Positions 1 through 11,430 of a stretch of 64,000 nucleotides of DNA are shown here, piece by piece. How positions within the stretch are numbered: the first letter of the stretch is position 1; every line of letters starts with the position of its first letter. Both the position numbers and the translations under genes were made by a program. The notes beneath the pieces are model-generated. The model was given only the letters and a program-made list of their open reading frames with translations. It did no database searches and was not told the DNA's origin. This stretch comes from Tamarix chinensis (Eukaryota > Streptophyta > Magnoliopsida > Caryophyllales > Tamaricaceae), in NCBI GenBank assembly GCA_030549775.1, contig CM060175.1, positions 69,717,245-69,781,244 on the forward strand, given 5' to 3'.

Positions 1-312
1 GCAAATGGTTCTCCTGCTAATAGATTTAGAGATGTGCCTCCTTTTCCTTCAAGGTTAGCTAAATCGAAAAAACAGGAAGTTGATCAAGAAATTCTGGAGA
101 CTTTTAGAAAACTGGAAATTAATATTCCCCTCTTGGACGCCATCAAGCAAATTCCACGTTATGCCAAGTTTCTAAAGGAACTTTGCACAAATAAAAGACA
201 ATTTAAACAGAATGAAAAGGTGAGTATGGGGGAAAATATTTCTGCTGTAATCAAAAAAAAATACCCCAGAAATGCAAAGATCCAGGTATGTTCACCATCC
301 CTTGTAAGATAG
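1..312 (+). pseudogene. gag: End of Athila gag leading into protease, left-truncated and frameshifted
   Basis: The frame is open from the first base of the window and reads through a proline/lysine-rich stretch (PPFPSRLAKSKK) and a segment like the gag-protease linker of Athila polyproteins (INIPLLDAIKQIPRYAKFLK). In most Athila elements this linker continues in the same frame into protease. Here the frame leaves the conserved path after an A9 run at 253-261 and stops at 312, while the expected continuation resumes in another frame that becomes the long pol frame. One missing base in the A run explains this. Seen: the two frames and the A run. Known: Athila gag-pol is normally one frame. Inferred: a one-base deletion, or a sequencing error in a homopolymer. 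The real start of gag lies outside the window. Confidence 0.75.
253..261 (+). other. A9 homopolymer at the gag/pol frame change
   Basis: Nine adenines sit exactly where conserved Athila polyprotein similarity moves from the upstream frame to the pol frame. A single-base length change in this run is the simplest explanation. Ribosomal slippage is possible in principle but is not known for this family. Confidence 0.7.
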
Positions 313-3300
313 GAAGCACTCATTTTGATAGGTGCATGCTAGATTTAGGTGCTTCAATAAATGTTATGCCTAAAACAATTTTTGATTCACTCAATCTTGG
401 GCCTTTAAAAAAAACTGGTTTGGTAATTCAACTTGCTGATAGATCTAATGCGTATCCTGATGGTGTGCTAGAAGATGTCTTAGTGCAAGTTAATGAATTA
501 GTATTCCCTGCTGATTTCTACATTTTAGACATGGGTGCTTCTTCTGATTCTTCTAAAGATGTGCCTTTACTATTGGGAAGACCTTTTATGAAAACTTCTA
601 GAGCTAAAATTGATGTCCATGAGGGTAACTTAACCATGGAATTTGATGGGGAGATTATAAAGTTTAATATCTTTGATGCAATGAAATACCCTAGTGACAT
701 TTATTCCATATGCTCTATTGATTCTAATGATATGATTGATGAAATTGTGAAAGAAATTTTTGAGAATAATGTGCTTACACATGCTGAACTTGTTGAAGGG
801 ATGAATGAGGTTGAAAATATCTTATTGGCAAATGGTTCTTTAATTATGGATAAATTTGAAAGTTCTTCTCCTTCCCATCTACCTACTGCTGTTTCTAAAC
901 TACTCCCATCTATTGCGCAAGCACCTGAGTTGGAATTAAAGCCCCTGCCCTCTAATCTTAAATATGCTTATCTTGGTGAAGAAAATGCTCTACCAGTAAT
1001 TATCTCAAATGTTTTAACCCCAACTCAAGAAGAAAAACTGCTGCAGATACTTAGGAAACACAAGGAAGCTATAGGATGGACCATAGCAGACATAAAAGGA
1101 ATTAGCCCTACTGTGTGTATGCATAGAATCCTCTTAGAAGAAAAAGCAAAACCCATTAGAGAGGCTCAACGTAGGTTAAACCCGCCAATGATGGAAGTTG
1201 TGAAAAAGGAGATAATGAAATGGTTAGATGCAGGATTTATATACCCTATTTCCGATTCAAATTGGGTTAGCCCTATTCATGTAGTACCAAAAAAGAGTGG
1301 GATAACTGTAGTAGAAAATAATAAAGGTATACTTGTTCCAACTAGGGTGCAAAATGGGTGGAGAGTGTGTATTGACTACAGGAAATTAAATCAAGTGACT
1401 AGGAAAGATCACTTCCCATTACCCTTTATTGATCAAATGTTGGAAAAATTAGCAGGACAATCACACTTTTGTTTCTTAGATGGCTATTCAGGGTATACAC
1501 AAATTGCCATAGCTCCTGAGGATCAGGAAAAAACCACTTTTACTTGCCCTTTTGGTACATTTGCCTTTAGGAGAATGCCTTTTGGACTTTGTAATGCCCC
1601 AGGTACTTTTCAAAGGTGCATGATGAGTATTTTTTCTGATTTTCTTGGGCATGAGATGGAAGTATTTATGGATGATTTTACAGTTTTTGGTAATTCATTT
1701 GATTTATGTCTCCAAAATCTTTCTCTCATTTTGCAACGCTGCATAGAAAGTAACCTTGTTTTAAATTATGAAAAATGCCATTTCATGGTAGAGCAAGGTG
1801 TAGTTTTAGGTCATGTGGTAAGTTCAAAAGGTTTGGAAGTTGATAAAGCAAAGACAGAGGTGATTAGTTCTATTGCATACCCAAATTGTGTTAGAGACAT
1901 TAGATCATTTCTTGGGCATGCTGGTTTTTATCGACGTTTTATCAAGGATTTTTCAAAAATTGCATCACCCTTGTGTGCATTGTTAGCTAAAGACTCCATT
2001 TTTAATTTTGATGATAAGTGCAAAAAAGCTTTTGATGAATTGAAAGAGAGGTTAATTACTGCACCTGTTATTAGAGCCCCTGATTGGAGTTTACCTTTTG
2101 AAGTCATGTGTGATGCAAGTAATGGAGCAGTTGGGGCTGTTTTAGGTCAAAGAAAAGACAAAGAGCCTTATGTCATATATTATGCATCTAAGTCTTTGGA
2201 TCATGCGCAGTGTAATTACACAGTAACTGAGAAGGAGATGTATGCTATTGTTTTTGCATTAGAAAAATTTCGATCATATCTTCTAGGAACCAAAGTCGTT
2301 GTTTTCTCTGATCATGCTGCACTTAAATATCTTTTGAAGAAAAGAGAGTCAAAGCCTAGGTTATTAAGATGGATGCTTTTATTACAGGAGTTTGATTTAG
2401 AAATCAGAGATAAAAAAGGTGCAGAAAACTTAGTAGCAGATCATCTTAGTCGTATATTACCTAGAGACGATTGGCCTATAATTTCAGAATTTTTTCCTGA
2501 TGAACAGCTTTATTCATTGTTAAATGCTGATTTGCCTTGGTATGCTGACATTTGCAATTATTTAGTTACAAAGATTTTTCCAAATGATCTGACAAGAGCA
2601 CAAAAGGATAAAATTAAGGCTGAATCTAAGTACTATGTTTGGGATGACCCTTATTTATGGAGATCATGCTCTGACCAGATTTTTCGCAGGTGTGTTCCAG
2701 AGATAGAACATCAGTCTATATTGAATTTTTGTCATTCATTAGAAAGTGGTGGACACTTTGGGCCAAAACGGACAGCACATAAGGTATTAGAATGTGGATT
2801 TTATTGGCCTACAGTATATCGAGATGCATATTTGTTTTGCAGGACATGTGAGCAGTGCCAAAGGATAGGAAATTTGTCCCGCAAACAAGAACTGCCTCAA
2901 CATGGTATTCTAATTTGTGAAATTTTTGACATATGGGGTATTGATTACATGGGCCCTTTCCCTGTTTCTTTTGGTAATGTTTATATATTGCTTGCTGTTG
3001 ATTATGTTTCAAAATGGATAGAGGCTGTAGCAGTAAAATTTGATGATGCGAAAACTGTGATTAAATTTCTTAAGAGTCACATTTTTAATAGATTTGGTGT
3101 ACCAAAAGCTATTATAAGTGACCGAGGTACGCATTTTTGTAATAAAGCTGTGGGAACTCTTTTGGAAAAATATCATGTAACCCACCGTGTTTATACTGCC
3201 TATCATCCTCAAACTAATGGACAAGCAGAAGTGTCTAATAGGGAAATCAAATCTATTTTGGAAAAAATGGTAAATCCAAACCGAAAGGATTGGAGTACAC

Positions 3301-3821
3301 GTTTAGATGATGCACTTTGGGCTTATAGGACCGCTTACAAAACCCCAATAGGCATGTCTCCCTACAGGTTAGTCTTTGGAAAAACTTGTCACCTTCCTGT
3401 TGAGTTAGAGCATAAATCATATTGGGCAGTGAAACAATGTAATTTAGATTATGAATTAGCTGGCAAAGAAAGGAAGCTACAGTTATCTGAACTAGAGGAA
3501 TTAAGGTTGGAGGCGTATAATAATGCAAGGATTTATAAGGAGAAGACCAAAGCCTTTCACGACAAGAAGTTAGCTAGGAAAACATTTAATATTGGACAGA
3601 AAGTGCTGTTGTTTAATTCTAAGCTAAAGTTATTTCCTGGTAAACTTCAATCTAGATGGTTGGGCCCCTTTATTATTACTAATGTTTTTCCTTATGGTGC
3701 AGTGGAGATCAAAAGTTTACAGACTTCCAAGATTTTTAAGGTGAATGGACATAGACTAAAACCATTTTATGATCAGTTACAGGCCTCAGTGGTTGAAGAA
3801 ATTTTGCTTAAAGAACCGTGA
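288..3821 (+). CDS. pol: Athila-type pol polyprotein: protease, RT, RNase H, integrase
   Basis: This frame of 1177 residues has no internal stop. Domains in order: aspartic protease with active-site DLGAS (Asp19); reverse transcriptase, roughly residues 280-500, with the catalytic FMDD box (Asp462, Asp463); RNase H with CDAS (Asp609); integrase with an HHCC finger (His816, His823, Cys854, Cys857) and catalytic Asp886, Asp945 and Glu981, giving D,D-35-E spacing; then a C-terminal part with the GPF segment near residue 1127. All key residues I checked are present. The Met at 288 is only the first Met of the frame: the conserved protein begins upstream in the gag frame, so 288 is not a natural start. 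The product would copy element RNA to DNA in cytoplasmic particles and integrate it in the nucleus. Expression would need the gag frame restored or an intact helper copy. Confidence 0.92.
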   Translation: MFTIPCKIGSTHFDRCMLDLGASINVMPKTIFDSLNLGPLKKTGLVIQLADRSNAYPDGVLEDVLVQVNELVFPADFYILDMGASSDSSKDVPLLLGRPFMKTSRAKIDVHEGNLTMEFDGEIIKFNIFDAMKYPSDIYSICSIDSNDMIDEIVKEIFENNVLTHAELVEGMNEVENILLANGSLIMDKFESSSPSHLPTAVSKLLPSIAQAPELELKPLPSNLKYAYLGEENALPVIISNVLTPTQEEKLLQILRKHKEAIGWTIADIKGISPTVCMHRILLEEKAKPIREAQRRLNPPMMEVVKKEIMKWLDAGFIYPISDSNWVSPIHVVPKKSGITVVENNKGILVPTRVQNGWRVCIDYRKLNQVTRKDHFPLPFIDQMLEKLAGQSHFCFLDGYSGYTQIAIAPEDQEKTTFTCPFGTFAFRRMPFGLCNAPGTFQRCMMSIFSDFLGHEMEVFMDDFTVFGNSFDLCLQNLSLILQRCIESNLVLNYEKCHFMVEQGVVLGHVVSSKGLEVDKAKTEVISSIAYPNCVRDIRSFLGHAGFYRRFIKDFSKIASPLCALLAKDSIFNFDDKCKKAFDELKERLITAPVIRAPDWSLPFEVMCDASNGAVGAVLGQRKDKEPYVIYYASKSLDHAQCNYTVTEKEMYAIVFALEKFRSYLLGTKVVVFSDHAALKYLLKKRESKPRLLRWMLLLQEFDLEIRDKKGAENLVADHLSRILPRDDWPIISEFFPDEQLYSLLNADLPWYADICNYLVTKIFPNDLTRAQKDKIKAESKYYVWDDPYLWRSCSDQIFRRCVPEIEHQSILNFCHSLESGGHFGPKRTAHKVLECGFYWPTVYRDAYLFCRTCEQCQRIGNLSRKQELPQHGILICEIFDIWGIDYMGPFPVSFGNVYILLAVDYVSKWIEAVAVKFDDAKTVIKFLKSHIFNRFGVPKAIISDRGTHFCNKAVGTLLEKYHVTHRVYTAYHPQTNGQAEVSNREIKSILEKMVNPNRKDWSTRLDDALWAYRTAYKTPIGMSPYRLVFGKTCHLPVELEHKSYWAVKQCNLDYELAGKERKLQLSELEELRLEAYNNARIYKEKTKAFHDKKLARKTFNIGQKVLLFNSKLKLFPGKLQSRWLGPFIITNVFPYGAVEIKSLQTSKIFKVNGHRLKPFYDQLQASVVEEILLKEP

Positions 3822-5499
3822 ACGAGAAAGTACGTCGAGCCAACGACATAAACCAAAGGCGCTACTTGGGAGGCAACCCAAAAAGAATAAACAACCAGAT
3901 TTGCATTCTTTCACTCTCATCACTTTATTATTATTTCCTTGATATTTTATTTCCATGTTTTTAGCAGATCATTTTAGTAAAATAAATGCTGCCCTTTCAA
4001 CTGCATGATGGTGCTTTGATATAGATTTGTGCAATCACTGAATATATTAATTTCTGTTGCAATTAGGATATGGTTTCATTGCTGATTTATTGCTTATGGT
4101 CTCTGCTGAAATTAAGAGTATAAGATGCTATTGAAACAGGAACATACTATTATAAGATCTACCTTCTCACTCTACTTCATCTTAGATTTACATTGAGGAC
4201 AATGTAAAGTTTAAGTGTGGGGGAGAGGAAAATTTCTGTCTGCGATAAATAGAGCAATAGATTTAATGATCATACATCATCCTTTTTGCCTGTTCTACCT
4301 GTTCACACTATTACTGTTTTAGGCCCCGGGAGAAAGAGGAAAATGAAAATTTATGTCTGCAATATAAAAAAAAAATGCTGTTATTGGTTGGGCCTATATA
4401 GATATATTTAGGCTGCACAATGATGCTGGTTGTTTTCATGTGTTGAGCTCCTAATTTGAATAACCCTTATGCTAAAAAGTCTGTTTGTGTCATCTTTTGT
4501 AAGGTATTTCAAAAATAAGTTGACCTGCTCATAACCCTTTTTGGATTTAACAAGTTGGTAGAAAAAAAAAGTAGCAGCAAACTCTAATCTAACAGTTTTA
4601 ATTCTTTCTGAAACTAACTCAAAAAAAAAAAAAAAAAAAATTAGGCTACATATGCTAGGAATTCTAAATCTCTAGCACACGGGCATCCGTAAATTTTAAT
4701 ATATGAGTGATCTCCTATAGTTCTTTTTAATGGCTCTTGATGTAAGGTACCGAGGGAGGACTTTGCTATTTTTAATCCACTTAATTAGTACTTAGACTTC
4801 CTTGGGGACTTTTGACTACTATTGGTTACTGGAGAAATATTTGATTCAAAAAAAAAAAAAAAAAAAAAAACTTGAGGTACCAATGTGGGAAGCAAGGGGT
4901 GGATAAATTCCATTAAATCCTTGTACTAAATAGGATGGAGCATAAAATGCACCTGTTTGGTCGAAGCATGGCTCAAGAATAAAAAAAAAAAAAATTATAG
5001 CTAAGATATCAAATACTCCTTTGAGACCAAAGTACAGTGGAAGGATGACCCATACACTTATAAATGTGTAGGAAGTTTGAGGAATCAACAAAAAGATTAA
5101 ATTCAGTCCAATCAAGATGCCTTACATCTAGATGTCGAAGCATTTACAACGTCTAGATTGTTCATGTTTTAAGTTATAGCCAAGTGAGATGTGAACATTT
5201 GTGCATTTATTTCGATTTATTTTCCGCATTTGTATCATAATGATGAATCTTGCTAGTTTGCTAGAGCTAAAGAATCACTTGCATATGGAGTCACTAACAC
5301 CACAAAATGTTTTCCATAACTTAATCTTTTAACTACTTAGATAAAAATGTTTTTAGTTTGCTGCTAAATTTTTCTACTAGGTTTGGTGTTTCCTTTAAGG
5401 GTAAGCAAAGATGCGATAGGAGTTCTACAAGATATCTAGTATATGTTTCATCTCAATTCTAAGTTTTATTTACTTTGATCGAGGACGACCAAAAGGCCT
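3822..5499 (+). other. Athila 3' non-coding spacer between pol and the PPT
   Basis: No open frame of note and no env-like gene. The conserved block near 3855-3880 (core GGGAGGCAACCC) and a first purine tract near 4210-4226 (core AAGTGTGGGGGAG) are typical of this position in Athila elements. Several poly-A runs (4620-4640, 4849-4870, 4980-4994) break the sequence up. The inner purine tract may once have marked a second priming site, or the start of an env region now lost; this is inference. Confidence 0.7.
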
Positions 5500-5514
5500 A
5501 AGTGTGGGGGAATT
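5500..5514 (+). other. Polypurine tract of the Athila element
   Basis: The sequence AAGTGTGGGGGAATT lies directly before the TGATCAGTG start of the 3' LTR, the expected place for plus-strand DNA priming. Its core matches the inner tract near 4210. Confidence 0.85.
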
Positions 5515-5681
5515 TGATCAGTGCATAATATAGCATATTTCATTTATCTAAGTGTGCTGTTTAGCTAATTTTTGTATCATTAAATATGAGTTGCATTATA
5601 ATTTTGGACCTAGACTTATCATATTAAAATTTTATTAAATGGACTTAATTTGCATATATTATTACCTTATGTTTAAAAGAA

Positions 5682-5692
5682 ATATATCTATA

Positions 5693-5730
<38 letters not shown>

Positions 5731-5738
5731 TATATACA
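5682..5738. repeat. (TA)n microsatellite inside the Athila LTR
   Basis: A nearly pure TA run, followed by a short CA stretch. It is likely to vary in length between copies. Confidence 0.9.
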
Positions 5739-5923
5739 CACACGCGCAAAAGCCGGTTAGAAGCCACGAGACTTCCATTTACACGGCTAATGATACTGTT
5801 TTCAATTAATTTCAGCACCTCAACCAAACAAATTCAGCAGAATCAACGGGAAGGTAGCTACAAAAACGGAGGCGGTTCATGAGCTCGAGCGGAATAACAG
5901 CAGAATCAACAGATGCACACTTC

Positions 5924-5930
5924 TATATAA
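5924..5930 (+). promoter_or_regulatory. Probable TATA box of the Athila LTR promoter
   Basis: TATATAA lies about 410 bp into the LTR in a locally GC-richer stretch, a usual place for the U3/R boundary. No transcription data support it here. Confidence 0.5.
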
Positions 5931-7113
5931 ATCCCGATAACACAACCGAAGAGGGTAGCTAACAATTTATCGGAAGAAGCCGAAATCACTCCAACTTGCG
6001 AGCAATTGAACAAAGGAATTAGGGCAAGAAGGTGTGCGAATCGAAGAAGAACATAAGCCATTGGAGACGGGCTAGGTCGAAACCAGTGGAGGAAGAATCT
6101 GAAGCTTGACTCAACGGGTCGCAACGGGGATCAAGTAAACAGATTCTGATAAAAATTGAATGAGTTCCTCTTACTCGTATATCTTCTTGTATCTAGTTTC
6201 TTGAATTCGATTAACTTTCAAGTATTCAATTTTTTTTGTTTAGTGTCTTCATGATTTCGAGTGTTTGAGATAAATATTTCAGGTAAATGTTTAACCCACC
6301 AGTTAGATTTGGTATTTATGAATTGCTCGAAATAATTTATTTATGATTCGTATATATGGATGAAGCTGAAGATGTTTTTGCTTTGTTCGATTATGAGTCA
6401 GCTGTTGTCGTTGAATTTTAGTCCGTAATTGCTTTAGATCAACGAGATTGGCAGCAACTAATTTAGGTTTGGTCGGTCGCACGACTAACTCTAAATTAGA
6501 GTAATGCATAATCTAGGGAAGTTCTATTCTTGGTGACTTGAATAGATTTTCATAGGGTTAATTACGTTTTCCGCAGGATTATTTGATGAGAAATTAAAAT
6601 CGAGCTGGTTCGGTTTTAATTAGTAAAGGAGAACAGGGAGAAGATAGATATTATATTCTCTACAATTAACTTGCCAGATTGATTTTGTGGGAAGATAACT
6701 AAACTAATAGTTGAATTTGTGTGCGCAAATCTAATTGTTGCTCATCTGTAACTATTTAGATTAGTTTATTGCATCTAGCATAGTTAAATTTAGATTTAAT
6801 TATGTCCCCATTATGCCCCCCCCCAAACGTAATCAAGTCGAGACTTTTTAGCATAAATAGAATTTAATCAATAATTCTCGACATTTACTCCTTATTTAAG
6901 TTAAGATAATTTTATAAATAATACGCACTTTCTTTTGTCTTAGTTAGTAGCAGGTTAAGACAGAGTAATCACAATGATCATGAAGCTTGATTTAAAAATA
7001 TAAAAAATTAAATTCTTCCCGTGGGATCGACTCTTACTCACCCTATGCTAATTGTTTAAAATATATTTCGGTGAAAAAAGGATTTAATTTATAGTGCTTA
7101 ACGACCACTACCA

Positions 7114-8628
7114 AGAATAATGATAATAATAATAATATTAAGGTTAATAATAGAAAAATATTTAAAATAAATTATACCAAATAAATATAAGGGTTAGGGT
7201 ATTACTATAGTGGGTGTGGTAGCTAGGGTGGCAGAAGTGGCGGCGGCATAAGGGTGGTGAAGGTGGTGGTGATAGAAAAGATGAGATTTTGGGGTTGGAA
7301 AAGGGGAGAAAAGTGGTGTTTTCTTGAGTGGTAGTGTTTCTGGGTCAGAGGGGGTTGTGGTGGTGGTGGTGGTGTCCCATGGCGACGGCGGTGGTATAGG
7401 CCAAGAGTGGAGGAGAGGAAAGGAGGAGGAAGGAGGGAGAGAAAAAGGGAATGGAGGTTGTGGGAAGGTAGGAGAGGTTTTCTGAGCAAAAAGGGAGGTA
7501 ATGAAGGTGATGGTTGTGGCGGTGGTGGCAACATAAAGCGACGTAAGGGGTGATAAGGGGTGCAAAAGGGTAGCTCAAGCTGTCCACTTTGCACGAGTGG
7601 GGAGAGTTAGGGGCAAGGGAAGGTCACATTTGGTGGAGGGTGGTGTAGGGAGTGGGTGGAAGTTGGGACGGCGGCGAAGTGCAATGGCGGTAGTGGCTGC
7701 GTCTAAAGAGACAATGAGAGAAAGGAGGCAGAGGAAAATATGGGCAAAAAAGAGAGGGAAGAAGGAGGTTAGGGAGTGATTTTATAGGCATAGAGGAAGA
7801 AGAAGAGGATAGGGGGCGAAAGAGAATAAAGGGGGGAGTAGGTGGCTGCCACCCAACAGTGGCAAGCAGTGCAGGCTTGCAATGGGGGCAGGGTTGGGAA
7901 TTTGGCAGGGTTATTAGGGGTTAGGTGAGGATGTTGGGGCTATAAACGGGCAGGGACCAATGCAGGGCAGTGCAAGCTACATGCCCTACGGGTCAGGACG
8001 AGGGGAATGTGAGGGGAGAGAGAGAACCATAGCTGTGAAGCAGCCATGCTCTCTCGTAGATCGGGGGGAGGTTGAAGACAGGGTCAAAAGGGGAAGAAGG
8101 GAAAAAGGAAAGGGAGAAAAAAGGGAAATAGGGGCGCCTGTGGGCGAGGCTAGGCCTGTGTGAGGAGGAAAAAAAATAAAAGAGGAAATTGGGTCGCGTG
8201 AGGAAGGAAATGAGAGGAAGGGGGAGAAGGAGATTGGGCCATGCTGGGTGGGGCCCAGACTGATGAGGAAGGAAAAAAAGAAAGAAAAAGGAAAGAAAGA
8301 AAAAGAGAAAAAAAAGGAAAGGAAAAAAAGAAAAATGAGGAGGTTGGGATTTTTTTTTTAATTTTAGAAATAATAAAATTAGTAAAAATAAATAATTTGT
8401 TTTGCTAATTTAGAGATTATTATTATAATTTACTTATATTTTATTTTTGTTTAGTAAATTATTCTAGCCTCCACTAATTTGATTCCTACATTATTTTCCG
8501 CTTTTTTGGCTTTACTTATTTTTATTATAATATTATTATTTTATTAAGAATGGCATGTTTGATTAAATCTAACCAATTAATCCTTATTTTATTTTTAATT
8601 CCTAAATTAGGGTTTTGGGCTATTATAA
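7114..8628 (-). repeat. Family X LTR, copy 1, interrupted by the Athila insertion
   Basis: Read on the minus strand, it begins near 8628 with a motif like the start of copy 3 (AT-to-CCCAAAACCCTAAT), continues through an AT-rich leader (8345-8620) and a tract of about 1.15 kb that is pyrimidine-rich on that strand (7195-8345), and reaches an AAT/ATG repeat at 7114-7170. There the Athila LTR cuts it off. Copy 3 (30.8-40.3 kb) shows the same order. The rest of the copy should lie left of the Athila element, outside the window. The start is placed by similarity and could be off by 10-20 bp. Confidence 0.55.
7195..8345 (+). repeat. Purine-rich, GGT/GGA-biased tract (family X)
   Basis: The plus strand is dominated by G and A: GGTGGT clusters, then GGAAAG and GAAAAAGG blocks, in otherwise AT-rich surroundings. 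Long proline/serine-rich or arginine-rich frames arise here only because stop codons are rare in such a composition; they have no domains. The same kind of tract occurs at 38.82-39.95 kb, and in opposite orientation at 61.98-63.2 kb. Confidence 0.75.
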
Positions 8629-10150
8629 TGAAATTGGGTGGTGTTGATTGTGTCAATGTGATTTATTGTTGATTGTGTTGATTACACCCAGTGTCTACCA
8701 TTTCATTGAATGATTATTTATTATTAGAGATGAAAATGTGTTAGGTTTGGATAAATTCTAACTAGACCTAGACCTATACCCATTTATAGAACTTAGATCT
8801 AGATTTATTAGGTCTTAAATGTTTAGATCCAGATCCATCGGATCTAATAGATAAATGGATTCTGAACAAATTTTAAATATATTTATATTTTTTTAAAGTT
8901 GAATAATTTATGTAAATACCAATATATTTATATTTTATATAATTTAATATGTATTTTTTGTTAAAAAAAATCTTCCAAATTAAAAGATAAACATTTTAAA
9001 CTAACTACTTTAACTTTTTAAATTATGTTTTAATAATTTTAGAATAAAATATCATACACATTACTTATAAAATAATACATAAAATAAAATTTAAAAAATG
9101 ATTAAGGAGTCCAAAGAAATTATGACATGGATGAAAAACGTAAAATTAATATGTGTGTCGTTTGTACACACATACATACATATATACTAGACGGGTCTAG
9201 TAATGTGGGTCTAGGTCTGGGTTGAGTCTAGATCTGAAACTATTGAACCCAAATTCAAAATCATTTAGATATATATAAATTCAAACATAATCCAAAACTA
9301 TCAAGTCTAAAAATCATAGATACAAACCCTCTAAAAATAATGCAGATCTAGTGAGTTTGGATTGGGTTTAGGACCATTGCTATTCCAATTCATTATCCTT
9401 GAGGTTCAATTTTCATTGCATCTGCATGAATTTTTTGTAGATCTAATCTTTATTTTTATCTATGACACACAGTCAAGCGTTTGATAAATATTACCTTGGT
9501 GCCTCGATGAATTAGTCCCTTGTTACATATTTAGTCTTTACTGTTAATTTTTTCTTTTTTGCAAGTTGAAGGTGTTGTTTGCAACTATGATAAAAAATAG
9601 GTTAGGGATTTATTGCAACTAATTGTTTCATTAGAATAACCATGTTTCATGTTCACCTTATGCAATCACAATAATCATCATGGCCAGACCAAGCGAGTGT
9701 TCATTTGGTATTCAATTTATAAGAACATCAAATTCCTCGCTGGATTAAGAACTTAAAGCTTTAGAGTTTGGCTTTTAACCGTGATGGTCCTATGTATATT
9801 TGTATGTTTTTTAAGCTACTATCAAAATTTAAATATTAATTTAGTTATATGGTGCTATTATTTTATGCTGTACAAGTTGTTGTCACTCTAGCTCATTGAT
9901 TCAATCTTATGTCTTTTGATTTTGGTTCATTAATTCAATGGATAAAATTTGTTAGGGTATAATTTATTGAAGGATTTTGCGGTCATTAGAAACCTAAAGT
10001 TTCTCTATATTTTTACTTAATATACTCAAAATATATATTACCTAGGTGTAATTGTGGATTAGGTATGAAGTTAAACTAAAAATTGATACAGTGTTGTTCC
10101 TTGTGAAATAATGAACTATTTTTTTAATATGTATTTTCTATCTTATTCTA
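8629..10150. other. AT-rich non-coding DNA with a possible old MITE (about 8722-9395)
   Basis: No gene. Sequence near 8727 (AGAGATGAAAATG) and the complement of sequence near 9390 (AATAGCAATGG) resemble each other loosely, and the DNA between holds many TAGATCTAGA-like segments in both orientations. The pattern is that of a heavily mutated hAT-like MITE, but I could not fix ends or a target duplication. The rest is AT-rich without recognisable structure. Confidence 0.35.
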
Positions 10151-10160
10151 TGAAAATTAG

Positions 10161-10740
10161 ATGGCACCAACCAAAAACCAAAACAATGAAGAAAGTGAAG
10201 CTAAGGAAAAAGACTATGGGTTCGACTAGTTGATCCAAATAAACATTATCTATATTTTTGTGACGATCGGATAAAATGGCTTCAAATGAGTAAAGGAAAA
10301 TGACATTCAACCACTTCACAACAAGTGTCATAGAAGAATTTGGTGGTTGAATTTTAAAGAAAGATGAACTTAGGTTATAACAAAGACCAATTAAAAAATA
10401 AGCGGGATTGGATGTGAAATATATGTAATTTGTGGAAGGCGCTAAAAAAGGCAGAGAGACAATATTGGGTTGGGATCATGAGAAAGGAATAATAAATGAA
10501 TGTGATGAGTGATGGGAGAAAAATATTCACATTAGCTCAATTTTCTCCAATTATTTTTTTTTATCATTTTATTAATACAAAGTGAAAGAAATGAGATAAT
10601 TTATTTTATTTTATTTTACAGGAAACTAGCGACTTCAAGAGTTTTTGATACAAAGGGCATTGAACTCAAATTTGAACATAAAATATAACAATTGTTTGGA
10701 GATTCATCAGCTTAAATGATCGCTAAGTATAGTCCCATTA
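10161..10740 (+). pseudogene. Decayed Myb/SANT-like (L10-interacting MYB type) transposon-associated gene
   Basis: Pieces of a plant Myb/SANT-like DNA-binding protein can be followed on the plus strand. A lysine/glutamate-rich start after the ATG at 10161 precedes a segment reading YNKDQLKNKRDWM near 10375-10415, then LWKALKKAERQ near 10432, then LGWDHEKGIINECDE near 10470-10510. After an AT-rich gap (probably an intron) comes a segment with KGIELKFEHK near 10655 and QLFG near 10693. This order matches the Myb/SANT-like domain and the short C-terminal motif of proteins that accompany plant hAT and Harbinger elements or derive from them. Stops and frame changes break every part: for example a TGA stands where the family has the first Trp of its conserved Trp-Trp pair. 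The link to a particular transposon is inference. Both the start and end are approximate. Confidence 0.55.
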
Positions 10741-11172
10741 TGGGCTTCTAGGAATATTTATTGATGTTGAACATAATTCAAGAAGAGAAAATATGGATAT
10801 TCAAAGAAATTTTAAAATGATAAGACTTTGTGATAAAATTGTTGCTAGTTTGATGGTAGGAAGAGGATGTCGATGTAGGACATTAATGTGTTTTTATTTT
10901 TAATTATTTCATTTACATACTTAGGTGTAATGGAGTTTGGAAACATGAATAATGTGTTTACTTTCATAAAATAATGTTGTTTTCTAGAAAATATTTTTAG
11001 AAATTCAAAAAATATGTTCATAACTTTTTTTTTTCATTTATCAAATTGAAAATCACATTTTTAAATTTTTTAGGGAAAATGATTTCTTATTTTCCATTGA
11101 AAACTAGAGGTGAAAAACAAAAAAAAAATTATTTTCTCAAACTAAATGCATCATAAGATTCTTAGTGGTATA
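10741..11172. other. AT-rich non-coding DNA
   Basis: No gene or clear repeat seen beyond short A and T runs. Confidence 0.6.
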
Positions 11173-11430
11173 TTGAAAAACTAGTTTCATATTATGCCCT
11201 TACCTATTTTTTTTCACCATACATATATTTTTTTTCATATTCTTCATATATTTTTAAAACGATTGTCTGTCATCCATTATAAACACTCTAATTATTACTT
11301 ATTGAAAATCTACTTTCATATTATGTCATTACCCTTTTTGTTCATCATGCATATATTTTTTTTTCATATGCTTTTTTATATTTTTAGATACTTATTTTTC
11401 ACCCATTAAAAATATTCTAATTATTACTTA
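11173..11430. repeat. Two-copy tandem duplication, unit 129 bp
   Basis: Units 11173-11301 and 11302-11430 both run from TTGAAAA through a segment with CATATTATG, a T-rich core with ATACATATAT or ATGCATATAT, to CTAATTATTACTTA. The copies differ by scattered substitutions, so the duplication is old. The plus-strand frame across it (11194-11409) is only a by-product of the T-rich sequence. Confidence 0.8.

Larger units (their letters stand above)
1..7113 (+). mobile_element. Athila-type Ty3/gypsy retrotransposon, 5' part outside the window
   Basis: In order: the end of gag, a long pol frame (protease, reverse transcriptase, RNase H, integrase), a non-coding spacer of about 1.7 kb, a polypurine tract and a 3' LTR. 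The Athila assignment rests on the pol motifs (FMDDF in the RT, the protease/RT spacing), on the block GGGAGGCAACCC just after pol, on a second purine tract (AAGTGTGGGGGAG) inside the spacer, and on an LTR of about 1.6 kb starting TGATCAGTG. The 5' LTR, PBS and most of gag lie left of the window, so LTR-LTR divergence and the target duplication cannot be checked here. The right end falls in an AAT/ATG microsatellite belonging to an older LTR. No env-like frame is present in the spacer, where some Athila elements have one. Confidence 0.9.
5515..7113 (+). repeat. 3' LTR of the Athila element
   Basis: It starts TGATCAGTGCATAATATAGC right after the PPT and probably ends ACGACCACTACCA, giving TG...CA ends and about 1599 bp, a normal length for Athila. 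It holds a (TA)n run at about 5682-5738 and a TATA box near 5924. The right end is set by the CA and by the change to AAT/ATG repeat sequence at 7114. It could not be compared with the 5' LTR, which lies outside the window. Confidence 0.8.

Noticed and set aside
253..312. Programmed frameshift between gag and pol of the Athila element
   Set aside because: Athila gag-pol is normally one frame and there is no sign of a pseudoknot; a simple indel in the A run explains it better.
3822..5499. Env-like gene between Athila pol and the 3' LTR
   Set aside because: Some Athila elements have one here, but no long frame or signal/membrane segment is seen in this copy.
7194..8163. Several frames of 60-123 residues, Pro/Ser/His-rich or Arg-rich, on both strands
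   Set aside because: They lie in a purine-rich tract where stops are rare by composition; three overlapping frames on one strand and no domain.
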